This document shows positions 15,938 through 23,311 of a stretch of DNA of 64,000 bases, piece after piece. Origin of the DNA: UBA2040 sp041751955 (lineage in GTDB: Bacteria; Bacteroidota; Bacteroidia; Flavobacteriales_D; Crocinitomicaceae); the NCBI GenBank assembly GCA_041751955.1, contig JBGSIB010000054.1:1-64000 (forward strand), given 5' to 3'. The translations under genes and the position numbers were made by a program. The notes beneath the pieces were generated by a model, which saw only the letters and a list, made by a program, of their open reading frames with translations, was not told the origin of the DNA and ran no database searches. The first letter of the stretch is position 1. Every line of letters begins with the position of its first letter.

Positions 15938-17308
15938 ATGAAAAATTTTATCTTAATCCTTTCCTGCTTTTGGACATTTCATTCCTTTTCACAAGCAAAT
16001 ATTACTGTTGGTAGCACTGTGATTGAGGTCGATACGGTCTGCACCGGATTGGATATTCCTTGGGAAATAATTTATGGTCCCGATGGATTTATTTGGACAA
16101 CAGAAAGAAAGGGAATCGTGAGTCGAATAGATCCTGTTGCGAAAACAAAAACGGTTATTTTGAACATAGTTTCCATGGTATATCAAAATTCTGAATCGGG
16201 TTTGTTGGGCATGGCTTTGCATCCTGATTTTGCAACAACTCCCGAAGTTTTTATGGCGTATACGTACGGAACTTTCTCCAACATTAAAGAGAAAGTGGTG
16301 AAGTATACCTACAACGGAACGAATTTGGTGAATGAAGTCATCTTGATAGACAATATTGTTGGGAATACGACTCATAACGGTTCTCGCATTGCTATTCTTC
16401 CTGATAATACTTTGTTGTTTTCGACGGGTGATGCCCAGAATCAAGCTTTTCCGCAGGATGTCAATGAACTCAACGGAAAGGTGCTACGAATCAATTTAGA
16501 CGGTTCCATTCCGGCAGGCAATCCCTTTCCTGGAAATCCAGTTTACACCTTTGGTCATCGAAATATTCAGGGAATTGTTCAGCATCCGAATGGGAAAATA
16601 TATGTTTCAGAGCACGGCGCGACGACGGATGATGAATTTCAAGTTCTTGAAATCAGCAGAAATTACGGCTGGCCAAATGTCGAAGGTTTTTGTGATCCAG
16701 GAGGTGAACAAGTATTTTGCACGGCCAATAATGTGAAGGAACCCATAGTAGCTTGGACTCCAACCATTGCTCCATCGGATATGGTGTATTACGAAAACCC
16801 ACTTTTTCCTGAATTTGACGGTCGAATTTTACTATCGGTGCTCAAAAATAAAAATATTGTCGCTATGAAATTGAGTGCCGATGGAAACTCAGTTGTGGAA
16901 GAAGATAACTATTTAACCAACCAGTTCGGCCGACTCAGAGATATTTGTGTAGGTCCCAATCTTGAAATTTATCTCGCTACCAACGGCGCATCTTGGACCA
17001 ACACCAATCCCAATACGCACAGTATACTTGTGTTGCGCACGCTAGATCATACCGGTTTAGAAACATTGCAACAAGGTTATGTGCATGTTTATCCCAACCC
17101 TATTCAAGAAAGTTTTCAATTGGAGGTATCACCTCAATATTTGGGAGCAACGATCACCGTGCTTGACTTGTTCGGAAAAACGGTTTATACATCTGAGGTG
17201 AAACAACTGAAAATGACGGTTGCTAACTTGAACTTGAACAGAGGTCTTTATCTTCTCAAGTTTTCCAATGATTCGGGTGAGATGGTGGAGAGGATTGTAT
17301 TGCGGTAG
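15938..17308 (+). CDS. Secreted PQQ-dependent sugar dehydrogenase-like protein with T9SS sorting domain
   Basis: This 456-residue protein has a signal peptide (to about FSQA, residue 20) and a six-bladed beta-propeller of the soluble glucose/sorbosone dehydrogenase (GSDH) family. Typical landmarks are LDIPWEIIYGPDGFIWTTER, GLLGMALHPDF, VLRINLDGSIPAGNPF, YTFGHRNIQGI, HPNGKIYVSEHG, YGWPNVEG and PSDMVYYENPLFP. A type A C-terminal sorting domain (VYPNPIQ...IVLR, about 385-456) follows, so it should be secreted by the type IX system. PQQ or calcium binding is expected from the family but individual ligands were not checked. No PQQ biosynthesis operon is visible in the window. Confidence 0.92.
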   Translation: MKNFILILSCFWTFHSFSQANITVGSTVIEVDTVCTGLDIPWEIIYGPDGFIWTTERKGIVSRIDPVAKTKTVILNIVSMVYQNSESGLLGMALHPDFATTPEVFMAYTYGTFSNIKEKVVKYTYNGTNLVNEVILIDNIVGNTTHNGSRIAILPDNTLLFSTGDAQNQAFPQDVNELNGKVLRINLDGSIPAGNPFPGNPVYTFGHRNIQGIVQHPNGKIYVSEHGATTDDEFQVLEISRNYGWPNVEGFCDPGGEQVFCTANNVKEPIVAWTPTIAPSDMVYYENPLFPEFDGRILLSVLKNKNIVAMKLSADGNSVVEEDNYLTNQFGRLRDICVGPNLEIYLATNGASWTNTNPNTHSILVLRTLDHTGLETLQQGYVHVYPNPIQESFQLEVSPQYLGATITVLDLFGKTVYTSEVKQLKMTVANLNLNRGLYLLKFSNDSGEMVERIVLR

Positions 17309-17322
17309 GAAGGATTGAAACT

Positions 17323-17379
17323 TTACCAAATATCAGATAGATCTTCAACAGCATTGTTCGTAAACTTAAACTTTGCCAT
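17323..17379 (-). pseudogene. ParE toxin N-terminal fragment
   Basis: Directly after the ParD-like stop a frame starts at ATG 17379 and encodes MAKFKFTNNAVEDLSDIW. This is the beginning of RelE/ParE toxins, which commonly open MAKYxLTxKAxEDLxxIW. It then meets a TAA at 17323-17325 and the rest of the toxin is absent. The frame runs into the 3' end of the sugar-dehydrogenase region. The break falls inside a 10-bp direct repeat. The fragment cannot be a functional toxin. Confidence 0.72.
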
Positions 17380-17547
17380 TTATTTTCTGTTTGCTTTCAA
17401 CATTTTTAAATGCTCGTCTGCATCAAAATCGTCTGCTAAACCGCTGTTAATGCCTTCTTCAATCGCTTGGCGTAGGGCAATGATTTTCTGCTCTTCTACT
17501 TCAAGCAATCGCAATCCCGCGCGCACCACTTCACTTGCGTTTTTATA
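17380..17547 (-). pseudogene. ParD-family antitoxin fragment, N-terminus missing
   Basis: The minus strand encodes YKNASEVVRAGLRLLEVEEQ, then KIIALRQAIEEGINSG and a D/E-rich tail ending KANRK. This is the C-terminal two-thirds of a ParD/CC2985-type ribbon-helix-helix antitoxin. The usual first 20-30 residues with the start codon are absent. Upstream in the same frame there is only a short non-homologous stretch and then a TAA. The stop is followed immediately by the ParE ATG, as in intact parDE pairs. Together with the truncated toxin this is a remnant module. Confidence 0.75.
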
Positions 17548-17668
17548 AGCATACCAAATATTTGTACTATTTCTAAATTTATTTTTCCTTGTTTAGGGTT
17601 TTTGAGGAATGCTATCTCACAAGCTAAAGCAGCGCCTTATTATTTCAACTTCAAATTCTGTCTCTTTT

Positions 17669-18088
17669 TTATTCTTCTCTATCGTCAACTATTTCAGTCA
17701 AATTGAGATCTAAGTATTTGATTAATTGGTCTATATCGTATTCAAAATCCTTAGGAAAATTAACCGTTGCAATCCCTCCAAAGTCAACTTGCCAAAATCC
17801 TCCTCTTTTTGCCAGTTCATCACCTAACATTCTGTAATCCGATTCTTTATATTTTGAATTGAGGAAAAATCGTCTCGTTGAAAAATCAGATAACTTTGTT
17901 ATTTTAATTATTTCGTGTTTTCCTTCTTTATTTATTCTCGTTTCAAATTCGGTTCCTAAAGTCAAACTGCAATTCAGAATGTCATTGTCTATCATCCTGA
18001 ATCTATTTTCAGAAAGTTTTTCAACGTACAAAATTGCGGTTGAATTTTCTCGCTTGTTGAAGAGTTCTATTTTAGTTTCAATGCTCAA
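17669..18088 (-). CDS. Unknown cytosolic protein
   Basis: This protein of about 139 residues is acidic, mostly alpha/beta, and has no signal peptide or membrane span. The longer frame starts at a TTG at 18154, but a perfect minus-strand -7 box (TATATTTG, 18131-18138) lies inside that extension. The TTG at 18088 (MSIETKIELF) is therefore the better start. It holds segments such as STAILYVEKLSENRFRMIDND and FWQVDFGGIATVNFP, reminiscent of small immunity-like proteins, but no family is recognised. It stands beside the parDE remnant and downstream of the patatin gene on the same strand. Confidence 0.55.
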   Translation of the reverse strand: MSIETKIELFNKRENSTAILYVEKLSENRFRMIDNDILNCSLTLGTEFETRINKEGKHEIIKITKLSDFSTRRFFLNSKYKESDYRMLGDELAKRGGFWQVDFGGIATVNFPKDFEYDIDQLIKYLDLNLTEIVDDREE

Positions 18089-18163
18089 AATGCTTGATAT
18101 TTTGTTATCAATATAGATTGTATGCTCAATCAAATATAGAAAAAATCCAAGCAAAAAAAGTAA

Positions 18164-18928
18164 CTACTTCGCCTCCAATATTTCCTTCACTTCGCGCTGC
18201 AATCTCTGCCCATAAGCGTACCCATACTCATAAATCTCCTGACTCCGTTTTACCTCAAACATGCCAAACTGACTCATGTCGGGTGGTTGGATGAAAAGGT
18301 CGCATTGTTTGCCTTTGGCGAGGATGTCGGCGGATTGAGACAGGTGAAAACTGCGGTCCAGTAGATTCGATTTCCGGATTTCGGCTTGCTCTACGCGGAT
18401 CGAATTGACGTCAATGCCGATGAGTTTATCGCATTTGCCGATAATCGGTTCTATTGGGAAATTGTTGAGAATTCCGCCGTCCACGAAAAGAGAATGGTTC
18501 AGTTTTACAGGATCAAAAACCACAGGAACACAACTAGAAGCCATCAAAGCGGCAGAAAGATCACCTGCGGAAAAGTATTCAATTTTTCCATTAAGAATAT
18601 CGGTCGATGCTATGTGCAAAGGGAAATTGAGTTCGTCAAATGAATTCGTCGGAAAATGTTCTTTGTAAATTTCTTCAAAACCTTTCATGGAGAAAAGTCC
18701 TTTTTGGTTCCACAGTAATTTGGTGGGACCAAAGAAATTTCCTTTTTGGATGATTTTTAGGATTTCGCCGATGGAATAACCTTTGGCGTAAAAAGCACCG
18801 GCAATTGCTCCAGCACTGGTTCCAGATAGAATAGATGGTTTTACGCCGAATTCTTCTAAAGCTTTGAGTAAGCCTAAATGTGCGATTCCTCTTGCTCCGC
18901 CGCCAGAAAGTGTTATTCCTATTTTCAT
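18164..18928 (-). CDS. Patatin-like phospholipase
   Basis: This 254-residue cytosolic protein is a compact patatin-domain lipase. The oxyanion motif is GGGARG (residues 9-14). The nucleophile elbow is GTSAG, and the catalytic aspartate is in the DGG motif of LFVDGGILNNFP. These three form the Ser-Asp dyad machinery. The start was set at ATG 18928 (MKIGITLSGGG) because the eight upstream codons precede the family start. Substrate is unknown; members of this single-domain group hydrolyse phospholipids or acyl esters. The gene is monocistronic or followed by the unknown small gene. Confidence 0.94.
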   Translation of the reverse strand: MKIGITLSGGGARGIAHLGLLKALEEFGVKPSILSGTSAGAIAGAFYAKGYSIGEILKIIQKGNFFGPTKLLWNQKGLFSMKGFEEIYKEHFPTNSFDELNFPLHIASTDILNGKIEYFSAGDLSAALMASSCVPVVFDPVKLNHSLFVDGGILNNFPIEPIIGKCDKLIGIDVNSIRVEQAEIRKSNLLDRSFHLSQSADILAKGKQCDLFIQPPDMSQFGMFEVKRSQEIYEYGYAYGQRLQREVKEILEAK

Positions 18929-19090
18929 TTTTTCCGAAATGTTGAGTATCAAATTTAGCGATAATTTCTGGCTTAAAACCTGACGATGGTCATAGTTAAA
19001 TGGCTTGAAATAAGCGAATTTTAAGGTATAATCGGAGGATTAATTTTTATTGAGATTGAACTCGGGTTGTTAACTTAAAAAGAGGACAAA

Positions 19091-19843
19091 ATGAAACTAG
19101 CAGTGAATAAAAATGACCTACGAATTACATTTGCCAATGTGTATTTGGATTTGACGTATTTTAAGGAAAAAGAGGATGTTCCTTCTTTCAATGATTTGGT
19201 TTTGAGTATTTTGCCTGAAATCAAGAAATACATCAACCGACGATTGAAAGCTGCGATTCATCAAGGTCATTTTTCCAAAGGAAAATACAAGTCAGACGAT
19301 TTTGTCGATCAGCTTTTCATAGAAATCTACGACAAGTTAAATGAGGTGAAAGACAAAAATGAATTTTACAAATGGCTTTTTAAGAAAACCAATCAGTTGT
19401 TGGACGATGCCATTATTGAGGAGGAATTTGACGATTATTTCTTTGAAAACATTGATGATTATTCGGAACCAGAATGGAAGGACATGATAGAAAAATATAC
19501 CGTTGATGGCGGTGGCGATTTTGTCATGTTAGAAGAATTAGATGAAACTTCATTCAATCCGGAAAAAGAAGATTTGCTCAGTCCCTTTTTCATCGAGTAT
19601 GAACAGAAAGATCTCATTGAGAAAATCGATCAAGAACTGACGGCAGAAGAGGTGCATCAGCACATCAATTTCGTATTGGATTCACTTCCTTTGCGCATGC
19701 GAAATGTGTATGATTTGTTTTACGGAGCACAATTTTCCATTAAAGAGATTGCCGAAATCACGAACAATTCTCCAGAAGAAGTCGACGACTTGCTCAAAGA
19801 CGCGAAAGTGCGCATCAAACGAAGTTTCGAGAAAAGATTTTAG
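19091..19843 (+). CDS. Sigma-70-like RNA polymerase factor
   Basis: This 250-residue protein resembles a divergent sigma factor. Residues about 30-110 give a region-2-like helical segment (LVLSILPEIKKYINRRL..DDFVDQLFIEIYDKL..FYKWLFKKTNQLLDDA). An acidic linker of about 70 residues follows (near residues 115-180, many D/E). A region-4 helix-turn-helix closes the protein (LPLRMRNVYDLFYGAQFSIKEIAEITNNSPEEVDDLLKDAKVRIKRSF). The acidic insert is longer than in ordinary ECF factors, and the region-2 part is weakly conserved. No anti-sigma gene adjoins it. The stop overlaps the convergent methyltransferase stop by 4 bp. Confidence 0.7.
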   Translation: MKLAVNKNDLRITFANVYLDLTYFKEKEDVPSFNDLVLSILPEIKKYINRRLKAAIHQGHFSKGKYKSDDFVDQLFIEIYDKLNEVKDKNEFYKWLFKKTNQLLDDAIIEEEFDDYFFENIDDYSEPEWKDMIEKYTVDGGGDFVMLEELDETSFNPEKEDLLSPFFIEYEQKDLIEKIDQELTAEEVHQHINFVLDSLPLRMRNVYDLFYGAQFSIKEIAEITNNSPEEVDDLLKDAKVRIKRSFEKRF

Positions 19844-20796
19844 GCTTCTTTTTCCACGAAGAAAAACTCGTGTCCCATCCAGCCTTTTTCAAAACACAAG
19901 CGGTTGGATTGTTTCCAAAAAGCTTTGGCCCAATAGCCGAAGTCTTTGTTGAACATGCCGTGAACTACCAAGCCTGAAACTTTGAACCATTTTGAAATTG
20001 GCGTGGCTTTATTGAAGTGTTTTTTCCATCCACGCATGGTCCAAACGTAATGCTCGCGACCGTCCACAACCTTGATGGTTTTGAAATCTCCAGGTTTGGC
20101 GCAACCGATAAAATGTGATGAATCTCTTGGCAGCCATGCGTCTGGATAGCGATACAAGAGTAATCCGATATGGTAGTTTTTTTGTTCTTCATCGGTTTTA
20201 CCTTCTTTTTCCACTTGGAGTTTGTTGTAGTCGCATTCCACACCATTGAAAGTCATAAATTGCCCACCCAATCGACCACCAGGTTTTAAAAGTCCGTGAC
20301 AATAATCAAAGAAATCGCGGTAAACTTGGTCTTGTTTTCCGTCCACATAATCTTTTGGCGAAGCAAAATGTTCGGGCGAACCCATGGAAACGATGGCGTC
20401 AAATGGACCATTTTCGGGTGTGAATTCTTGCCAAACCGCTCGGTGAACATTGTGTCCCGATTTTTTTAAATATTCATATTGATTTTTGCCAGGACAAGCA
20501 GAGGTAACGTCCACGCCACGGGCAATGCAATAATCCGAAAAGGGCCCCCAACCTGGACCAATTTCATAGAGTTTCATGCCCGCATTTTCTTTCAAGCCCA
20601 AGTATTCGAAATAGTTTTGGTATTTCACTTGTTGTGCCTTTTGAATGTTCGCCAAACTCGCTTCTCCGTATTCGCCGGGCCAAGAGTTGGAAACCGAAGG
20701 GAAATCGCCCATAATGAGGCGAAAAATTTTATCCATGGGATTGTATGCAGCATTGTGCGGTTCAATTCTACCTTTTGATTGTGGGCCAACATTCAT
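19840..20796 (-). CDS. CFA-synthase-like SAM-dependent methyltransferase
   Basis: This 318-residue enzyme has a Rossmann methyltransferase core with motif I YEIGPGWGPFSDYC, followed by VTSACPGKNQ and the post-I acidic and PF/DAIVSMGSPEHF segments. The layout resembles cyclopropane-fatty-acyl-phospholipid synthase relatives, in which the N-terminal region binds lipid. Here the N-terminal 90 residues are short and the Tyr-rich family features are incomplete. It should methylate a lipid or small molecule. Its stop overlaps the stop of the convergent sigma-like gene by 4 bp. The immediate upstream neighbour, the small exported protein, diverges. Confidence 0.8.
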   Translation of the reverse strand: MNVGPQSKGRIEPHNAAYNPMDKIFRLIMGDFPSVSNSWPGEYGEASLANIQKAQQVKYQNYFEYLGLKENAGMKLYEIGPGWGPFSDYCIARGVDVTSACPGKNQYEYLKKSGHNVHRAVWQEFTPENGPFDAIVSMGSPEHFASPKDYVDGKQDQVYRDFFDYCHGLLKPGGRLGGQFMTFNGVECDYNKLQVEKEGKTDEEQKNYHIGLLLYRYPDAWLPRDSSHFIGCAKPGDFKTIKVVDGREHYVWTMRGWKKHFNKATPISKWFKVSGLVVHGMFNKDFGYWAKAFWKQSNRLCFEKGWMGHEFFFVEKEA

Positions 20797-20937
20797 GACT
20801 AAAGAATTTAATTAGTAGAGAAGTATTTGCGAATCTCATACGATTCGGACATCCACTAAATCTAATCATTTTTCGTGATGATTTGACTATTTATTATTTA
20901 TATTTAACCCATATTATAAACACTAAATCAATTAGTT

Positions 20938-21219
20938 ATGAAACTCAGATTATTTTTCTTATCCGTAGCTTTTTTACTTATTGCCAATGTAGCAAGTGCA
21001 TTTACAGTAAAGTATTACAACAAAGATTCTAAAAAGTATGTGATGGAAGTTCGTTCCAATGGATCGACTCAAAAAATTGAATTCAATGCTTCAACTAGCG
21101 GTGCAACTTCGGTTCAAACCAGTGCAAAAGAAGTTGAAGTGAAAACATCTTGCGGCTGGGTTAAAGTAAAAGACGGCGACAAAATCGTTATAAAAGATGG
21201 TTGTATAAAAATTGAATAA
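20938..21219 (+). CDS. Small exported protein of unknown function
   Basis: This 93-residue protein has a signal peptide ending at ASAF (about residue 22). The mature region is about 70 residues and mostly beta-strand, with one cysteine in KTSCGWVKV and another in DGCIKIE near the C-terminus. A disulfide-linked small beta domain is plausible. No family is known. A strong terminator follows immediately, so it is a single-gene unit. It diverges from the methyltransferase gene. Confidence 0.7.
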   Translation: MKLRLFFLSVAFLLIANVASAFTVKYYNKDSKKYVMEVRSNGSTQKIEFNASTSGATSVQTSAKEVEVKTSCGWVKVKDGDKIVIKDGCIKIE

Positions 21220-21234
21220 AAGATCCTATTCATG

Positions 21235-21269
21235 AAAAAAATCCCTGGGAGATCAGGGATTTTTTTTTG
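21235..21269 (+). terminator. Intrinsic terminator, bidirectional
   Basis: ATCCCTG (21241-21247) pairs with CAGGGAT (21254-21260), flanked by A-run on the left and eight Ts on the right. It ends the small exported gene and, read the other way, the short-chain dehydrogenase that converges on it. Confidence 0.9.
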
Positions 21270-21292
21270 ATTAAACTATCAGGAAATATGAG

Positions 21293-22105
21293 TCAGTCCG
21301 GCAGAAGCGATTTCATCTTTTTGCCAATCATGCGTGTCGCAAAACCAGGAAATAAACGGTAGAGGAAAATCATCATTTTAGAATCTGAACCGACATAAAT
21401 GCGTACTTTGTTTCTTTCCATACCTGCGACAATAATTTCCGCCGCCACATTTGAAGCGAGCATATTAATTTCAGATTTTTTGTCCAATCCGTCATTCGAG
21501 GGAAGAGATTTCAAGCCAGAATTTTCGGCAATATTGGTGCCCACTGCTCCAGGGAAAACAACGGAAACATGCACGTTTGTACCGAGCATTTCGGAATAAA
21601 GTCCTTCGGACATTAGTTTGACGGCAGCTTTTGACGCACCATAAATACTTTGTCCAGGCACGGGCAAAAATCCACCCATGCTAGAAATATTAACGATGTG
21701 TGCCTCAGGTCGCTCGAGAAGAAAGGGAAGAAATGCTTTTGTCACATTCAATGTACCGTAAAAGTTGACATTCATGACATGCTCTATATCTTCAATTGCT
21801 AATTTATTGATTCGAACAAAAGGTTGAATGATTCCCGCGTTATTAATAATTCCGTCCACTTTACCGTGGATTTTCTGAATTTCTTCTGGTAATCGACCGA
21901 CCACTTCTCTATCTGTAATATTACAAATATGCGTCGATAATTTTGCGTTGTGCATTTGAGCTAATAAGGCTGTTTCTTCCAAGAAAATTTTATTAATATC
22001 GATTGCCGCAACTTGTGCCCCTTTCTTCAAAAGATTAAGCACCAATTCACGTCCCATTCCGTTTCCAGCGCCTGTAACGGCAATGACTTTGTTTTTTACT
22101 CGCAT
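21293..22105 (-). CDS. Short-chain dehydrogenase/reductase
   Basis: This 270-residue SDR enzyme has the NAD(P)-binding motif TGAGNGMG (residues 10-17) and the IINNAGI motif. The catalytic triad residues lie in NISSMGG (Ser) and YGASKAAV (Tyr and Lys, YxxxK). The FPGAVGTNI segment follows. The C-terminal part (about 220-270) is hydrophobic and basic (MMIFLYRLFPGFATRMIG), seen in membrane-associated acyl or sterol-like SDRs. The substrate is unknown. It is transcribed alone, ending at the bidirectional terminator. Confidence 0.9.
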   Translation of the reverse strand: MRVKNKVIAVTGAGNGMGRELVLNLLKKGAQVAAIDINKIFLEETALLAQMHNAKLSTHICNITDREVVGRLPEEIQKIHGKVDGIINNAGIIQPFVRINKLAIEDIEHVMNVNFYGTLNVTKAFLPFLLERPEAHIVNISSMGGFLPVPGQSIYGASKAAVKLMSEGLYSEMLGTNVHVSVVFPGAVGTNIAENSGLKSLPSNDGLDKKSEINMLASNVAAEIIVAGMERNKVRIYVGSDSKMMIFLYRLFPGFATRMIGKKMKSLLPD

Positions 22106-22132
22106 GATGAATGAATTGTCGAAATATAAAAT

Positions 22133-22519
22133 TTACATATATTTCGTTAGAAATTCGAAGAAATTCTTTTTGAGTTCATGGTAAATGTGTCGTTGCGTTT
22201 CCATTTTTGCTCTTTCTTCCAAATGCATTCTGTAATGCTCTGCATTGAGCGAAATTTCATCGTTCAAATCATGTTCAGACATCTCTGTTTCATGAACATT
22301 GACAAAATGTTGAATTTCTTCAATCACTCTTTTGTGAATCATAAACTGATTTTGGAAACTGTCCAATTCTGCTAAAACAGTATGATCTGTCCAACGGTTT
22401 GCTAATTCAGCCAATCGATTTTCGAATATCTTAATTTCGTCTTTCCAAAAAGATAATTCAAGTCTCCATTGTTCGTGCTCGAAATGTAAGTCGGACATAA
22501 ATAAAATTTGTTTTGTCAT
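22133..22519 (-). CDS. Unknown helical protein
   Basis: This protein of about 128 residues starts at ATG 22519 (MTKQILFMSDLHFEHEQW). It is almost entirely alpha-helical, with long charged helices (WKDEIKIFENRLAELANRW, FQNQFMIHKRVIEEIQHFV) likely to form a coiled coil or helical bundle. A longer frame adds 17 N-terminal codons that lack similarity to the rest. The pattern of many His, Glu and Trp residues resembles small DUF-type cytosolic bundles, but no family is recognised. It is upstream of the SDR gene on the same strand. Confidence 0.62.
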   Translation of the reverse strand: MTKQILFMSDLHFEHEQWRLELSFWKDEIKIFENRLAELANRWTDHTVLAELDSFQNQFMIHKRVIEEIQHFVNVHETEMSEHDLNDEISLNAEHYRMHLEERAKMETQRHIYHELKKNFFEFLTKYM

Positions 22520-22737
22520 GATTTCTAGTATTGATGTTTTAATAAATCTCTCATTTGTGGCTTCTTTCAAAGTTAGTGCATAGCAGTCGCTAGAAACATG
22601 ATGAAAGTCAGACTTTTATCTAAAATGATTTTTGAGCGCAATAACAATCACAGTAAATTGTGAAGTAGTAAGAATTGAAAGGTTGAAGGATCAACAAATG
22701 ATTTTTCCTTATTTTCACCTTTCAAAAAAACAAATAC

Positions 22738-23130
22738 ATGCAATTACAAGAAGTCATCCAAGCCGTAGAAAAATTTCACACAGCATTTAAAATAGGTAAC
22801 AACTACGAACCCACAATAGATTTGTCTGAATCCGACATCGAATTACGTCACCGCTTGATGGCCGAAGAAAACGAAGAGTACATGGAAGCCGCTAAAAATG
22901 GTGATTTGGTTGAAGTAGCCGACGCTTTGGGCGATATGCTGTACATCCTTTGTGGAACAATTTTGAAACACGGATTGCAAAGTAAAATCGAGGAAGTTTT
23001 CCAAGAAATCCAGCGCTCGAACATGAGCAAATTGGACGCGAATGGCCAACCAATTTATCGCGAAGATGGAAAAGTGATGAAATCGGACCAGTATTTTAGA
23101 CCGGATATCGCTTCGATTTTAGAGAAATGA
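22738..23130 (+). CDS. MazG-like phosphoribosyl-ATP/nucleotide pyrophosphohydrolase
   Basis: This 130-residue protein is a small all-helical MazG-superfamily enzyme. The magnesium-binding motif EENEEYMEA is followed by EVADALGDMLYILCGT, giving the ExxE...ExxD pattern that coordinates metal and hydrolyses nucleoside triphosphates or related phosphates. A C-terminal extension (SNMSKLDANGQPIYREDGKVMKS..YFRPDIASIL) matches the house-cleaning subgroup of PRA-PH-like proteins. A second, unrelated MazG homolog lies at 30995-31324. The gene stands alone; an ATCCGCA array follows it. Confidence 0.88.
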   Translation: MQLQEVIQAVEKFHTAFKIGNNYEPTIDLSESDIELRHRLMAEENEEYMEAAKNGDLVEVADALGDMLYILCGTILKHGLQSKIEEVFQEIQRSNMSKLDANGQPIYREDGKVMKSDQYFRPDIASILEK

Positions 23131-23173
23131 ATTGTTGATTATGGATTACGAATTAGCGTATTATTCATTCTAA

Positions 23174-23215
23174 ATCCGCAATCCGCAATCCGCAATCCGT
23201 AATCCGTAATCCGCG
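23174..23215. repeat. Tandem 7-bp array ATCCGCA/ATCCGTA, about 6 units
   Basis: Six successive 7-base units occupy this interval, alternating ATCCGCA and ATCCGTA. The array precedes the TonB-dependent receptor gene. A second array with the same unit lies after that gene at 25508-25549. Confidence 0.9.
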
Positions 23216-23233
23216 TATCCGAAAATCACTACC

Positions 23234-23300
23234 TCAACATTTCATCCGCTAAATTCCACAGTTCAGTAGGTTCTTTTTTCAATGAACCATTCCTTTCGTG
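23234..23300. repeat. Composite direct repeat, upstream copy
   Basis: The 67-base segment beginning TCAACATTTCATCC and containing AAATTCCACAGTTCAG matches 25595-25661 with roughly 80% identity over its length, as judged by eye. It runs into the first codons of the longer receptor reading frame. That shows the earlier ATG there is not the real start. Confidence 0.75.
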
Positions 23301-23311
23301 AATTTTGTTTC

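Noticed and set aside
17315..17548. A 77-codon plus-strand frame
   Set aside because: It is the antisense of the ParD and ParE remnants, which read as recognisable peptides on the minus strand.
23282..23311. Ten-codon extension of the TonB receptor
   Set aside because: This segment belongs to the composite repeat that also occurs at 25595-25661, and the signal peptide begins at the next methionine.
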